A stretch of DNA of 44,020 nt from JBBKWH01 sp037968855 (GCA_037968855.1 JBBKWH010000104.1:1-44020), one strand, 5' to 3'; shown: positions 6,364 through 15,554, counted from the first letter of the stretch. The notes: a model not told the origin generated them from the letters alone. A program made the numbers and translations.

Positions 6364-7805
6364 TGGAAAACAATTCTATGCTTCCTTTAGCCCATGTATT
6401 ACGTCGTCCTCATGCACCATTGCATCAGGGGTATGGTCGTTTGAGTGCCTGTCTCCTCGCGGTCATGTTACTCAGTGGCTGCGCCGCACAGATACGAACC
6501 TCGTATCAAACACCCGCTATCGCATTGCCTAGTGCCCTACCGCATGCAACCGCTCAAGGTTCAGCCATCATCGCTGATCGCTGGTGGACACAACTGGGCG
6601 ATGCACGTCTAACGCAATTGATCGACGATGCACTGGCGCAAAACAATGACCTTGCTGCCGCCGCACTACGGGTACAACAAGCACGTCTACAAGCCGGACT
6701 GACTGCCACCAATCAACTGCCACAGTTTGGTGCATCGGCCAATATTAACCAAAGTCGCACCTTGGGCGAGTCTGGCACGTCGCGCAGTCAATCATTCAGT
6801 GGTTCGGTCAATTATCAGCTTGATCTATTTGGCAAACTGGCCCGCCAAACCGATGCCGCACAATGGGAAGCCAATGCCACCGAACAAGATCGACAAGCCG
6901 CCGCTTTAAGTTTAATTGGCACGGTCAGCAGTCTGTATTGGCAAATTGGCTATCTCAATCAACGCATCGACAGCGCCCAACTCAGTCTAAACAACAGCCA
7001 AAAACTGCAACAACTGGTGCAAGTGCAATACCGTAATGGTGCGGTCTCAGGGCTAGACACCGCCCAAGCCGAACAAGCCGTTGCTAGCCAACAAAGCAGC
7101 CTTGCCCAGCTTGAGCAACAGCGCGTTGAGGCACAAAATGCGCTGGCGATTTTGTTTAACCAATCACCGCAACAGCAAGCCCCACAACAGATGGCCGACT
7201 TACCCAATAAGCTACCGCCACTGAGCTTACCGACCGTTCAAGCCGGTTTACCCGCCGATTTACTGGCGCGCCGTCCAGACTTACGTGCCAGCGAATTGCG
7301 CTTGCGCAAAGTATTGGCCACGCGCGATGCCACACAAGCCAGTTATTATCCGTCAATTAGTCTGACGGGGTCTTTAGGCACCAGTAGCACGAATCTTTCA
7401 GATATTCTCAAAAACCCAGTCTTGGCATTGGGTGCTGGCGTGTCCTTACCGTTTTTAAATCAAGCGGCCATGCAGCGCGATATCGCCATTGCCGATAGCC
7501 AGTATGCCGAAGCCATCGTTAACTTTCGCCAGACTTTGTATAGCGCGTTGGCTGATGTCGATAATGCGTTGTCTAACCAGCAACAATTGCAGGCGCAAAT
7601 CAACGCGCAACAAGCCACGCTCAACGCCGCCCAACGGAGCGAGCGCCTATATCGGATTCAATATGACAACGGCGCGGTGGCATTGAAGTTTGTGTTGGAT
7701 GCTCAAGAGTCTCGTCGCCAAGCCGAAAATGCGCTGGCACAAATTCAGCTCAATCAACTGAATAACCGCGTGACCTTGTATCAAGCCTTGGGCGGTGGGT
7801 TTTAG
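6363..7805 (+). CDS. Outer membrane efflux factor, NodT/OprM-type lipoprotein
   Basis: A 480-residue TolC-superfamily channel subunit. The N-terminus has a hydrophobic stretch ending in the lipobox LLSGC, giving a lipid-modified Cys40. The leader is long, and Met6 is an alternative start. Two OEP repeats follow, with DDALAQNNDLAAAALRVQQAR in the first and the typical LLARRPDLRASELRL segment at about 297-311. The family forms a trimeric channel through the outer membrane and periplasm. It is fused by operon structure to macAB, so the locus encodes a complete tripartite pump. A dedicated lipoprotein OMF next to MacAB resembles PvdRT-OpmQ of Pseudomonas more than the E. coli arrangement, where TolC is encoded elsewhere. 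Confidence 0.92.
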   Translation: MENNSMLPLAHVLRRPHAPLHQGYGRLSACLLAVMLLSGCAAQIRTSYQTPAIALPSALPHATAQGSAIIADRWWTQLGDARLTQLIDDALAQNNDLAAAALRVQQARLQAGLTATNQLPQFGASANINQSRTLGESGTSRSQSFSGSVNYQLDLFGKLARQTDAAQWEANATEQDRQAAALSLIGTVSSLYWQIGYLNQRIDSAQLSLNNSQKLQQLVQVQYRNGAVSGLDTAQAEQAVASQQSSLAQLEQQRVEAQNALAILFNQSPQQQAPQQMADLPNKLPPLSLPTVQAGLPADLLARRPDLRASELRLRKVLATRDATQASYYPSISLTGSLGTSSTNLSDILKNPVLALGAGVSLPFLNQAAMQRDIAIADSQYAEAIVNFRQTLYSALADVDNALSNQQQLQAQINAQQATLNAAQRSERLYRIQYDNGAVALKFVLDAQESRRQAENALAQIQLNQLNNRVTLYQALGGGF

Positions 7806-7827
7806 ACCGATTAATACCTTGATGATG

Positions 7828-7860
7828 CCTGAGCGATGCGCGATGTATCGCTCAGGTTTA
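7828..7860. terminator. Hairpin terminator after efflux operon
   Basis: A perfect 10-bp stem, CCTGAGCGAT (7828-7837) and ATCGCTCAGG (7847-7856), with a 9-base loop followed by TTT. It lies between the convergent efflux operon and the YoaK-like gene and may serve both. Confidence 0.7.
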
Positions 7861-7889
7861 AGCATCGATTGTCAGGACTGATTGAAGGC

Positions 7890-8567
7890 TTATTTTGATT
7901 CATCTAACAACACATGAAACACCATCACCCACCAATACGCCGCTGCGGCAATCAGCACCAAAACGGCAGGAATCAACAAGGCCCAATAAGCAATCCACAG
8001 ATAAAATACCGCACCAACACCAGAGCCAATAAAAAATGCCAAAAAAATCGAGCTTTGCAACTGAAACTGCTTGGCATCAAAACCTTGTCCGCTCAGATAG
8101 TTGCCAATCCCCGCACCTAAATCAGACACAATACCGGTCAAATGGGTGGTGCGGATGACCGAACCGCTATAGGTGGCAATCATGGCATTTTGTAAGCCGC
8201 AGGCCGCCGAGGCCAATAGCTCGCCCCAAATACTCTGATAAAAAAAACAACCGGTCGCCGCAAACAACAATAGAGACTCCAACACCAAGGCCAAACTATA
8301 ACGTCGCCCTAAGCGTAGTGCTTCATTACGGATAATCATGCCACTAATGATTGAGCCAACAAAGAACGCCAGCACAATCCACAGCCCCAAACCCAATCTT
8401 GACCAATCGCCCTTAATCAATGCAGCAGCAGTCAACGTCACTGTACCCGTGACATGCGAGACCGCCATATTGGCAAAGCCAAGCAATGCCACACAGTTAA
8501 TAAAGCCTGCACTAAACGCCAAAAGGGCGCTGCCATACAGCACCCAACGCGGTAAACGATTGATCAT
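7890..8567 (-). CDS. YoaK/DUF1275 family membrane protein
   Basis: A 225-residue integral membrane protein with about six hydrophobic helices. It fits the DUF1275 (YoaK) family by length and by conserved small-residue motifs: GFINCVALLGFANMAVSHVTGTVT near the N-terminus, GLQNAMIATYSGSVIRTTHLTG at about 122-143 and a GIVSDLGAGIGNYL segment. The family's transport or other function is not established. The gene stands alone on the minus strand, converging on the efflux operon. Its short C-terminal tail is probably cytoplasmic. Confidence 0.85.
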   Translation of the reverse strand: MINRLPRWVLYGSALLAFSAGFINCVALLGFANMAVSHVTGTVTLTAAALIKGDWSRLGLGLWIVLAFFVGSIISGMIIRNEALRLGRRYSLALVLESLLLFAATGCFFYQSIWGELLASAACGLQNAMIATYSGSVIRTTHLTGIVSDLGAGIGNYLSGQGFDAKQFQLQSSIFLAFFIGSGVGAVFYLWIAYWALLIPAVLVLIAAAAYWWVMVFHVLLDESK

Positions 8568-8664
8568 CTAACAACCCATCACATCTGGCAAAGACACCGC
8601 CACAGTCATACAAAAACCAGACCAAAGCCAGCATTGCACTGGCCAGTCCGAATCATCCATCTGT

Positions 8665-9471
8665 TTAGCTTGGTTGATCCAACAAACGCTCGCTCATGGC
8701 AACAGTATTAAAGCCACCATCGACATATAAAATCTCGCCAGTAATACCAGAGGCCCACGGCGAACACAAAAACAATGCCGCATTACCGACTTCTTCAATG
8801 GTGATATTGCGCTGCAATGGTGCGATCTGTGCATTCACATCCAGCATCCGGCGAAAGCTCTTAATGCCACTGGCCGCCAACGTACGGATTGGACCTGCCG
8901 AAATGCCATTGACCCGAATGCCCTCGCCGCCCATGCTGGTCGCCAAGTACCGCACACTGGCCTCCAAGCTGGCTTTGGCAAGACCCATCACATTGTAATT
9001 GGGCAACACGCGCTCACTGCCCTGATAGGTCAATGTCAGCAAGCAACCTTGACGCGCCTTAAGCATGGGACGCGATGCACGAGCCAATGCCACAAAGCTG
9101 TAAGCACTGATGTCATGGGCAATCCGAAAGCCCTCACGACTGGTCACCTCGGTAAAATCACCATCCAACTGATCGGCAGGCGCAAAACCAATCGCATGGA
9201 TCACCCCATCAAGGCCATCCCAGTGCTGGGCCAAATCCACAAAGGTTTGTTCAATTTGCGCGTCATCGGCCACGTCACAGGCAAACACTAGCGTAGAATC
9301 AAACTGGGCAGCAAAATCATCAACCCGTTTTTTGAGTTTGTCGTTGGGATAGGTAAACGCAAGCTCAGCACCTTCACGATGCAATGCCTGCGCAATGCCA
9401 TAAGCGATAGACAATTTACTGGCAATACCAGTGACCAAAAAGCGTTTGCCTTGCAATAGCATGGGACTCAT
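8665..9471 (-). CDS. fabI: Enoyl-[acyl-carrier-protein] reductase, NADH-dependent
   Basis: A 268-residue short-chain dehydrogenase of the FabI type, which catalyses the last reduction in each fatty-acid elongation cycle. It has the atypical nucleotide-binding start LVTGIASKLSIAYGIAQAL, the FabI tract VIHAIGFAP and the catalytic Tyr-x6-Lys in NYNVMGLAKASLEASVRYLA. The C-terminal GITGEILYVDGGFNT is also characteristic. The length is close to the usual 260-265; Met4 is an alternative start. It is the cytosolic target of triclosan and related inhibitors in other bacteria. The next gene upstream ends about 95 bp away, so it may have its own promoter, though I could not pick one out convincingly. 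Confidence 0.95.
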   Translation of the reverse strand: MSPMLLQGKRFLVTGIASKLSIAYGIAQALHREGAELAFTYPNDKLKKRVDDFAAQFDSTLVFACDVADDAQIEQTFVDLAQHWDGLDGVIHAIGFAPADQLDGDFTEVTSREGFRIAHDISAYSFVALARASRPMLKARQGCLLTLTYQGSERVLPNYNVMGLAKASLEASVRYLATSMGGEGIRVNGISAGPIRTLAASGIKSFRRMLDVNAQIAPLQRNITIEEVGNAALFLCSPWASGITGEILYVDGGFNTVAMSERLLDQPS

Positions 9472-9566
9472 CTCAGATCAAAAGCGTGCGCCGATGCTAG
9501 CAGAAAACAGATGACAACTGATCAACGTCCTCAATCAACCCTCGCAACGCCCTAATCCATGCACCT

Positions 9567-10580
9567 TTAGGTCAACTCCAACACATCAATGGTTGGCGGC
9601 ATCCCACAACGAAACGGCACCGCCACCATGCCCGTGCCTGCGGTCACATAGACCTGTGCTTTGACCATGTCATATAGCCCAACCTGAAAGCCATATTTGG
9701 ACTCTTTGCGTAAGGCCCATGCAGTCAGCCACGGAATATCCACTTGTCCACCATGGGTATGGCCCGACAACATCAATGGCCGATTGGGCAAGCCATCAGG
9801 AATGTGATCAACCGTATCAGGATTATGCGCCAATACCAGCCAAGGCTTGTCTTGCGGTAAGTCACGCAAGGCATGCAGATCTGCCTTGCCCGCCCACAAA
9901 TCACCTGTGCCCAATAAGCGCACTTGATCAAACTCGACCATATGGCCTTCAAGCGGCACAATATTCAGCGCCTCTAGCGCCAGCTTTAACTCTTGCTGTA
10001 GCGGTGGGCCGGGTAATTCTTCGTCGTGGTTACCGGGTACCGAAAACACAGGGCCATTCAGATGCCGCAGCGGATCTAACATGTGCAACAACGTCGGGCC
10101 GGGTTCGTAAGTCCAATCACCTGCCACCAGCACCATGTCGGCTTTGGCGGCATTGACGCGCTCAACAATTTTACGTAACTGGCGTTTTTGGCCAGAAAAC
10201 AAGCCCACATGCAGATCGGCAATTAGCACCACACGTAAAGGTTGTTTGAGCGGTTGTTGTGGATTTAACCGAATGGTTTGATAGCGTGTCACCAAGCGAC
10301 TTGGTTCAATAAACCGCGCATAAATCATCAACACACTAAAAACCAGCAGCAAGACGGTGATTGGCGTTGAACGGACATCGGTCCACCACTGCCAGAGGGT
10401 GTAGGGAATCAAAATCCAAAACAAATATAATCCGTAATAAATCAGCATCTGCGAAAATGCTTTGTGTCGATACTCGGTTTCGGACAACACCGTACGCCAA
10501 GCTGCCAGCCCAATCACCACCAGCAAGGCCAGCACATACACGATTGGAAACAGCCAGTTCAATACGGTTTCAAGATCCAT
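9567..10580 (-). CDS. Membrane-anchored metallophosphoesterase (YkuE/YaeI-like)
   Basis: A 337-residue protein with three N-terminal hydrophobic helices (about 8-95), then a calcineurin-like phosphoesterase domain. The metal-binding motifs are intact and in order: DLHVG (GD-x-H equivalent), GDW, GNHDE, AHNPD and SGHTHGGQ. The family hydrolyses phosphoesters such as the UDP-diacylglucosamine or phospholipid class, but the substrate here is unknown. The helices should place the catalytic domain at the membrane surface. I chose the ATG at 10578-10580 because a purine-rich GAGAGA tract precedes it. An in-frame start at 10637 would add 19 residues without a ribosome binding site. Confidence 0.85.
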   Translation of the reverse strand: MDLETVLNWLFPIVYVLALLVVIGLAAWRTVLSETEYRHKAFSQMLIYYGLYLFWILIPYTLWQWWTDVRSTPITVLLLVFSVLMIYARFIEPSRLVTRYQTIRLNPQQPLKQPLRVVLIADLHVGLFSGQKRQLRKIVERVNAAKADMVLVAGDWTYEPGPTLLHMLDPLRHLNGPVFSVPGNHDEELPGPPLQQELKLALEALNIVPLEGHMVEFDQVRLLGTGDLWAGKADLHALRDLPQDKPWLVLAHNPDTVDHIPDGLPNRPLMLSGHTHGGQVDIPWLTAWALRKESKYGFQVGLYDMVKAQVYVTAGTGMVAVPFRCGMPPTIDVLELT

Positions 10581-10783
10581 TGTCTCTCTCTGATTGGCGC
10601 ATGATAAGCGACCATAAAAAAACCTCACAGCGCTCAATCAGAGCACTGTTTTTGGTAAAGATTATGGTTTGACTATACGACCAAAAAGAATCAGATCGGC
10701 AAATGATTGCAGATCATCAACAAGGACACTGCGCCAGATACGCAGCGGGACACAAAAACCAACTTAAGTCACGCATACCCGCA

Positions 10784-11596
10784 TTAACGGGCTGTGATCA
10801 CTTGCGCTTGCAGTTGCGCCAAGCCTTCACGCATTTTGAGTTGCAATAGATCCGTCAGCGAATGTACATCGTGACCCGTTGTCTCAATACGATCCAGCGC
10901 AATCACATGTGCTGTCACCCGCTCGTGGCCCAGCACCTGTTGTAAATGATCTGGAAAACTCACATCACCAATAAACGGCATGACTGGATCGAGCTGGCCA
11001 GCTTGATTGACATAACACAGCAACACCGGCTGAATCGGCGTACCTGTTTGTAAGGCTGAGGCCAGCAACCGGCCATGTAAACGGCGAACTTGTTTGCCAT
11101 CGGTGGTGGTGGCTTCTGGAAAAAACAGGATCGGTAGCTTTTGCTGCAAGAACGTACTGATCTGCTGGCGAATAGCATCCGAATCACCCGAGCCACGCTG
11201 AATAAACAACGTCCCTGCTGCCCGTGCCAAACGACCCATGAGCGGCCACTTTGCCACCTCTGCTTTGGACAAAAAGAAGACCCTTGTTAACGACCCAATG
11301 ACCGGAATATCAATCCACGACACATGATTACTCACCCACAAGGCATGCTCGGTTGGCATCTCGCCATGCAGTTGCACATCAACGCCCAGCACACGACACA
11401 TCCGGCGGCAAAAATAGCGAATCAAACGGGTGTGTTCAGGTTGATTGGGCTGCGTCAGCGCACCATGGCGCGCCGCGAGTACAAAGCCCTCACCAATGGT
11501 CAACAGCATCCCGCCACCACGCAATAACTGGCGAACGGGACGTAAGGCTTGTCGACTCAAGGTGATGGGTTGCTGCGGTGTTTGCATCGCTGTCAT
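10784..11596 (-). CDS. olsA: Lyso-ornithine lipid O-acyltransferase (PlsC family)
   Basis: A 270-residue PlsC-family acyltransferase. The acyltransferase signature NHVSWID (NHX4D) is present. The third motif reads FFPEATTTDG where classical PlsC has FPEGTR; a T-T-D-G ending is what I recall for OlsA-type enzymes. It lies directly downstream of an OlsB homologue in the same orientation. That pairing is the main reason to call it OlsA (adding the second acyl chain to lyso-ornithine lipid) rather than a plain lysophosphatidate acyltransferase; dual activity is possible. The start at 11594-11596 has a strong GAGGAAG ribosome site 5 bases upstream. Upstream in-frame ATGs reach 11647 but lack one. 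Confidence 0.8.
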   Translation of the reverse strand: MTAMQTPQQPITLSRQALRPVRQLLRGGGMLLTIGEGFVLAARHGALTQPNQPEHTRLIRYFCRRMCRVLGVDVQLHGEMPTEHALWVSNHVSWIDIPVIGSLTRVFFLSKAEVAKWPLMGRLARAAGTLFIQRGSGDSDAIRQQISTFLQQKLPILFFPEATTTDGKQVRRLHGRLLASALQTGTPIQPVLLCYVNQAGQLDPVMPFIGDVSFPDHLQQVLGHERVTAHVIALDRIETTGHDVHSLTDLLQLKMREGLAQLQAQVITAR

Positions 11597-11692
11597 GCTG
11601 GCTTCCTCAGTGGCGGGCTTCATTTGAGTATAGCCAAGCCCTGACATTTACCAAGGCTTGTCACTGACCTTCGACACCACACAGACCACCGT

Positions 11693-12499
11693 TTAGCTTG
11701 TTTGCTGACCAAATCGACCAAAATAACGCTGATCCATCTGGGCCAATGGCATCCAAACAAACACATCCGCACAATGAAACACGGGATCAAAACACGCCTG
11801 AGTACCGACTTGTGCATTCATGCGCATATAAGCCTTTAATAATGGGGGCAATGTTGGATCTTTGCGCAGTACACTTTTGGGCAACACACGTTTAGGCCGT
11901 ACGACCTGTTGCAAGCGCTGATGCTCAGGCAAGCGATCCAACCAGCCCTGACAATCGCCCGACCCAACGCTGACCGACGCACAGCCCATCAAAATCTCGC
12001 TTTTCCAGTCGGCCACCACCATCCCAATCCCTTGCCAGAGTGCATTAATCGCCGCTGCCGAACGGTACTCCGGATGTACACAAGTGCGGCCAATCTCCAA
12101 AATCGGCGCGGTGGTCTGACCCAGCAAGGCGGTCAAATCAAACTCTTGTGAGGTATAAAAACCACCTGCAAGACGCGCCCGATGGCGATCCATCAATCGG
12201 GTGGTGGCAATCAGACGATCACCGTCATGCACCAACAGATGCGCGCAATAGGTATCCAGACGCTCTTCATCAATACCATTCGGAAAATCAATGCCAAACT
12301 CCGCACCAAACACTTGCGCACGCAAACGCTGTGCTGCACGCACATCCACCACACCTTGGGCCAAACGCACTTGCAACACCGGTCGTGCCGAACGACGCTG
12401 GGTCTTGGCGGGTTGATTGACTAATGCTGAAGACATGACATCGGCAGACATCGATGTATTTTGTAGGCTGCTATAGTGTTGTGTGTGGATTGAAGACAT
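11693..12499 (-). CDS. olsB: L-ornithine N-alpha-acyltransferase (OlsB-like)
   Basis: A 268-residue GNAT-fold acyltransferase of the Acetyltransf_5 type. Recognisable tracts are AQRLRAQVFGAEFG at about residues 57-70, a DTYCAHLLVHD segment, LEIGRTCVHPEYRSAAAINALWQGI (about 145-169) and the C-terminal LLKAYMRMNAQVGTQACFDPVF with VFVWMPL. OlsB acylates ornithine from 3-hydroxyacyl-ACP to give lyso-ornithine lipid, a phosphorus-free membrane lipid precursor. The N-terminal 45 residues are low-complexity, and later Mets (17, 22) could be starts. Upstream lies a triple Pho-box repeat (12556-12588), matching known phosphate control of this pathway elsewhere. olsA follows about 100 bp downstream. 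Confidence 0.88.
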   Translation of the reverse strand: MSSIHTQHYSSLQNTSMSADVMSSALVNQPAKTQRRSARPVLQVRLAQGVVDVRAAQRLRAQVFGAEFGIDFPNGIDEERLDTYCAHLLVHDGDRLIATTRLMDRHRARLAGGFYTSQEFDLTALLGQTTAPILEIGRTCVHPEYRSAAAINALWQGIGMVVADWKSEILMGCASVSVGSGDCQGWLDRLPEHQRLQQVVRPKRVLPKSVLRKDPTLPPLLKAYMRMNAQVGTQACFDPVFHCADVFVWMPLAQMDQRYFGRFGQQTS

Positions 12500-12555
12500 C
12501 GCAAGATCACTCTTTTTTGTGCACTATCTGCCAGCATATTGAGGTCTGTTGTCGC

Positions 12556-12588
12556 CATGATGACGAAAAAATGACCAATTTATGACAA
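12556..12588 (-). promoter_or_regulatory. Tandem Pho-box repeats upstream of olsBA
   Basis: Read leftward, three contiguous 11-base units occur: TTGTCATAAAT (12578-12588), TGGTCATTTTT (12567-12577) and TCGTCATCATG (12556-12566). Each carries GTCAT at the same phase, and the first is close to the E. coli PhoB half-site CTGTCATAAAT. The array ends 57 bp from the olsB start codon, so the transcription start would lie between. Confidence 0.78.
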
Positions 12589-12729
12589 CAATAAACAGAT
12601 TCCATCCCATCCAATGATCGACCAATATACAATTTAATCTGATCCCATCGCATCCACCCTCTTGAATTCGGATCAATCCGCTATCATGACGGGGATCTTA
12701 TCTTTTAGACATCAGCAGGCATCCATCAC

Positions 12730-14130
12730 GTGGAATTGTTTGAGCGGCATCAAGGCGGCGAACGCGCCCTATTGGTTCATATGAGTGTACGTCTACTGGA
12801 CGAACTCGACACAGAAGAATTTCGACTGTTGGCTGATTCGGCAGGTGCCGAAGTCATCGACATGGTCACAGGTAGTCGACAACGACCCGATGCACGTCTG
12901 TTTGTCGGTACGGGTAAAGCCGAAGAAATCGCCACGCTGGTCAAACAGCACGAGATTGATCTGGTGATGTTTAACAACGAACTCACTCCCGCCCAAGAGC
13001 GTAACCTTGAGCGTATTTTTGAGTGCCGCGTCATTGACCGTACCGGATTGATTCTGGATATTTTTGCCCAACGCGCCCGCACCTTTGAAGGCAAGTTGCA
13101 GGTCGAATTGGCCCAGCTTGAACATTTATCCTCGCGCTTGGTACGAGGCTGGACCCACTTAGAACGGCAAAAAGGCGGTATTGGTCTGCGTGGGCCGGGT
13201 GAAACCCAGCTCGAAACTGATCGCCGCTTGCTGCGTCATCGAGTGACCCAGCTCAAAGAACGTCTCGAAAAAGTCCGCCAAACCCGTAGTCAAGGCCGTG
13301 CTGCTCGCCAAAAAGCCGACGTGCCAACCGTGTCGTTGGTTGGTTATACCAACGCGGGCAAATCCACCTTATTTAACCGCTTGGCTGGCAGCGATGTATA
13401 CGCCGCCAACCAACTGTTTGCCACGCTTGACCCTACCTTGCGTCGTCTGGATTGGACTGGCTTAGGCCGTTTGGTGCTGGCCGATACCGTCGGCTTTGTG
13501 CGCAACTTGCCACATGCCTTGGTCGACGCCTTCCGCGCGACCTTAGAAGAAACCCTAGAAGCCGATTTGCTGCTGCATGTGATCGACACCAATAGCCCCG
13601 AAATGCACGAGCAAATGGATGCGGTCAATACAGTACTCAAAGAAATCGGCTGTACCGTTCCGATCATCAAGGTCTATAACAAAATCGACCTCAGTGGCGA
13701 TGCGCCGTCAATCCAGTTGCTTGAGTCAGGCTTGCCAGATCGCGTATATGTCTCGGCATGGGCCAACACGGGTCTGCCGTTGCTCAAAGATGCTGTGCGT
13801 ATTTATCTATCAGGGCCAATCTGTCAGTTTGATTTAACCTTACCGCCATCGGCGGGACGCTTGATCAATCAGCTATATGAGTTGGGCGTGGTCGATTATG
13901 TCGAGACGCATGACAACGGCGACCAAATGATTCAAACCCGCCTCCCAGATGACCGCTTAATGCAACTGCTGGCGCAAGCCCACCTCAATGTTGACGACGT
14001 GCTACCCGCAGACCAAGCACAACGTTTTCATCGAGTGCTAGAGGAATTTGAAAAACCAGTCTCTGTTGAAGCCGAAGTCGCCCTTGAAGATGAAGCTGGC
14101 ATGCTGTTACCGCTACCCTCAACGCACTAA
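12730..14130 (+). CDS. hflX: GTPase HflX (ribosome rescue/splitting factor)
   Basis: A 466-residue HflX, a ribosome-binding GTPase that splits stalled or stressed 70S ribosomes. The N-terminal nucleotide-binding domain is followed by the HflX hallmark RGPGETQLETDRRLLRHR, then the G domain: G1 GYTNAGKST at residues 205-213, G3 DTVGFVRNLP and G4 NKID. A variable acidic tail closes the protein. The start is a GTG at 12730: the tract MELFERHQGGERALLVHMSV aligns with the N-terminus of other HflX proteins, so the later ATG at 12781 would lose conserved residues. It stands apart from hfq, its usual neighbour in many gammaproteobacteria. Confidence 0.95.
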   Translation: MELFERHQGGERALLVHMSVRLLDELDTEEFRLLADSAGAEVIDMVTGSRQRPDARLFVGTGKAEEIATLVKQHEIDLVMFNNELTPAQERNLERIFECRVIDRTGLILDIFAQRARTFEGKLQVELAQLEHLSSRLVRGWTHLERQKGGIGLRGPGETQLETDRRLLRHRVTQLKERLEKVRQTRSQGRAARQKADVPTVSLVGYTNAGKSTLFNRLAGSDVYAANQLFATLDPTLRRLDWTGLGRLVLADTVGFVRNLPHALVDAFRATLEETLEADLLLHVIDTNSPEMHEQMDAVNTVLKEIGCTVPIIKVYNKIDLSGDAPSIQLLESGLPDRVYVSAWANTGLPLLKDAVRIYLSGPICQFDLTLPPSAGRLINQLYELGVVDYVETHDNGDQMIQTRLPDDRLMQLLAQAHLNVDDVLPADQAQRFHRVLEEFEKPVSVEAEVALEDEAGMLLPLPSTH

Positions 14131-14174
14131 GCCAGTCGCCAACCAATAGACACAGTGACTAACGAGAACGCCCC

Positions 14175-14540
14175 ATGATTCGCGATATTGATTGGCCTGC
14201 ACTGCTGTTGACCCTCGCTATGGTGATCGTGGTGCGAGAAGTTGCAGTGTGGATCATGGCGCAGGTACATCATCCAGAATTAGGCAACTTAGTCGGTCTA
14301 TTTGCCTTACTCATGGGGCTGCTGATGCTCAAGCGCTGGCGTCCGCTGTCGCAACGACTGCTGGATGCCAACATGCGCGTCATGAAAGAAAGCGCCTTGG
14401 CATTTTTGCCCATTGCTGCTGGTGCGGGCAGTATGCTGGTCGCTTTAGGCGGCGAGTTGTGGGCGTTTTTGGGCGTACTGATATTTAGTACCGTTCTGCC
14501 GTTATGGTTGTATGCACGACTGGCCAAGCATTGGCTGTAA
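14175..14540 (+). CDS. LrgA/CidA-family holin-like membrane protein
   Basis: A 121-residue protein with four hydrophobic helices. It fits the LrgA/CidA family in size, in the motif HHPELGNLVGLFALLMGLLML (about 35-55) and in a central KESALAFLPIAAGAGSMLV segment. Members are proposed to modulate murein hydrolase export or to move small metabolites such as pyruvate; which applies here is unknown. The partner LrgB gene follows 22 bases after its stop, the usual pairing. A GAGAA tract precedes the start. It lies 44 bp after hflX and may share its transcript. Confidence 0.85.
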   Translation: MIRDIDWPALLLTLAMVIVVREVAVWIMAQVHHPELGNLVGLFALLMGLLMLKRWRPLSQRLLDANMRVMKESALAFLPIAAGAGSMLVALGGELWAFLGVLIFSTVLPLWLYARLAKHWL

Positions 14541-14562
14541 TTTTTTGACGAGTGCTTGCCCT

Positions 14563-15222
14563 ATGTTGATCCCACTATTCATGGGTCTGATCATTACCCT
14601 TGCCGCACATGCCTTGGCGCGGGTAGCTGGTCACTATGTGCCGCGTTTACCCGTGGTGGTGATCTCGGTGTTGTTGGTCATGCTGACCTTGGCGCTAGTG
14701 CGTTGGCCGTATGATGCCTATATGCAGGCTGTGGGGCCGTTGTTCTCGCACCTGCTTGGCTATGTAACCGTGGCCTTGGCCATTCCGCTGGCAGCGATGC
14801 GCCTAGACGATCTGCCGCTCAAAAAACTCTCTGGACTGCTGCTGCTGGCCACCTTAATGGGCGCGTTACTGCCCATGGGCATGGCATGGCTGCTGCATCT
14901 GTCAGAGCCTACCGTTATGGCATTTGCCACACGCGCCGTGACCACACCAATCGCACTGAATATTGCCGCGTTAATTGATGCACCATTGGCCTTGGCTAGC
15001 TTGATTGTGATTGTCTCCGGCTTGATCGGCGCCGCGCTATCGCCGCTCATCTTATCCAAGCTAGATGACGAGCGAGCCGCTGGATTAGCCTTAGGTCTAG
15101 CCGCACACGCCATTGGTACTGTCGAAGCATGGCAACGTGGCCCTGTTGCTGGTCGCTATGCGGCCTTTGGCATGGCAATCAATGGATTAATCACAGCGAT
15201 TTGGGTTCCCTTGGTATTTTAA
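14563..15222 (+). CDS. LrgB/CidB-family membrane protein
   Basis: A 219-residue multi-helix membrane protein of the LrgB family, partner of the LrgA protein encoded just upstream. It carries the family tract MAFATRAVTTPIALNIAALI at about 125-144, then LASLIVIVSGLIGAALSPLIL and a C-terminal GLAAHAIGTVEAWQRGPVAGRYAAFGMAINGLITA segment. I chose the start at 14563 (MLIPLFMG) because it begins the first hydrophobic helix; an in-frame start at 14512 would overlap lrgA and add a non-hydrophobic leader. The role in lysis control or metabolite transport is inferred from the family only. Confidence 0.87.
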   Translation: MLIPLFMGLIITLAAHALARVAGHYVPRLPVVVISVLLVMLTLALVRWPYDAYMQAVGPLFSHLLGYVTVALAIPLAAMRLDDLPLKKLSGLLLLATLMGALLPMGMAWLLHLSEPTVMAFATRAVTTPIALNIAALIDAPLALASLIVIVSGLIGAALSPLILSKLDDERAAGLALGLAAHAIGTVEAWQRGPVAGRYAAFGMAINGLITAIWVPLVF

Positions 15223-15554
15223 ATAAAATGAATTATTATTCCATTTAATCAATTAAGCGCAAGTTTGATGCGTTGATACGCACTATATTCAAAAAACTCT
15301 GCCCAACAGCGCAAAAAATTGTTTTTCACTTCTGAATTCATTTTTCATATTTTATAAAAAATGTGTATAAAAACATCAGTTGTTGATTTCTTTTGGTCCT
15401 TATCATGCACAAAAAAACCAGTTTAGCCATCTCATAAACTTAAAAAATCAGATTGAAATTTAGAATAAGTAAAAAATAAAGTGACTTAATCTGATCTATC
15501 TCACACAAAAGCTCCGATCATCGGCATTTCGTGTCAACTCACCAGTCAACTATA

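Noticed and set aside
7890..8567. MFS transporter
   Set aside because: Only about six helices and a length of 225 residues; the conserved tracts match DUF1275 instead.
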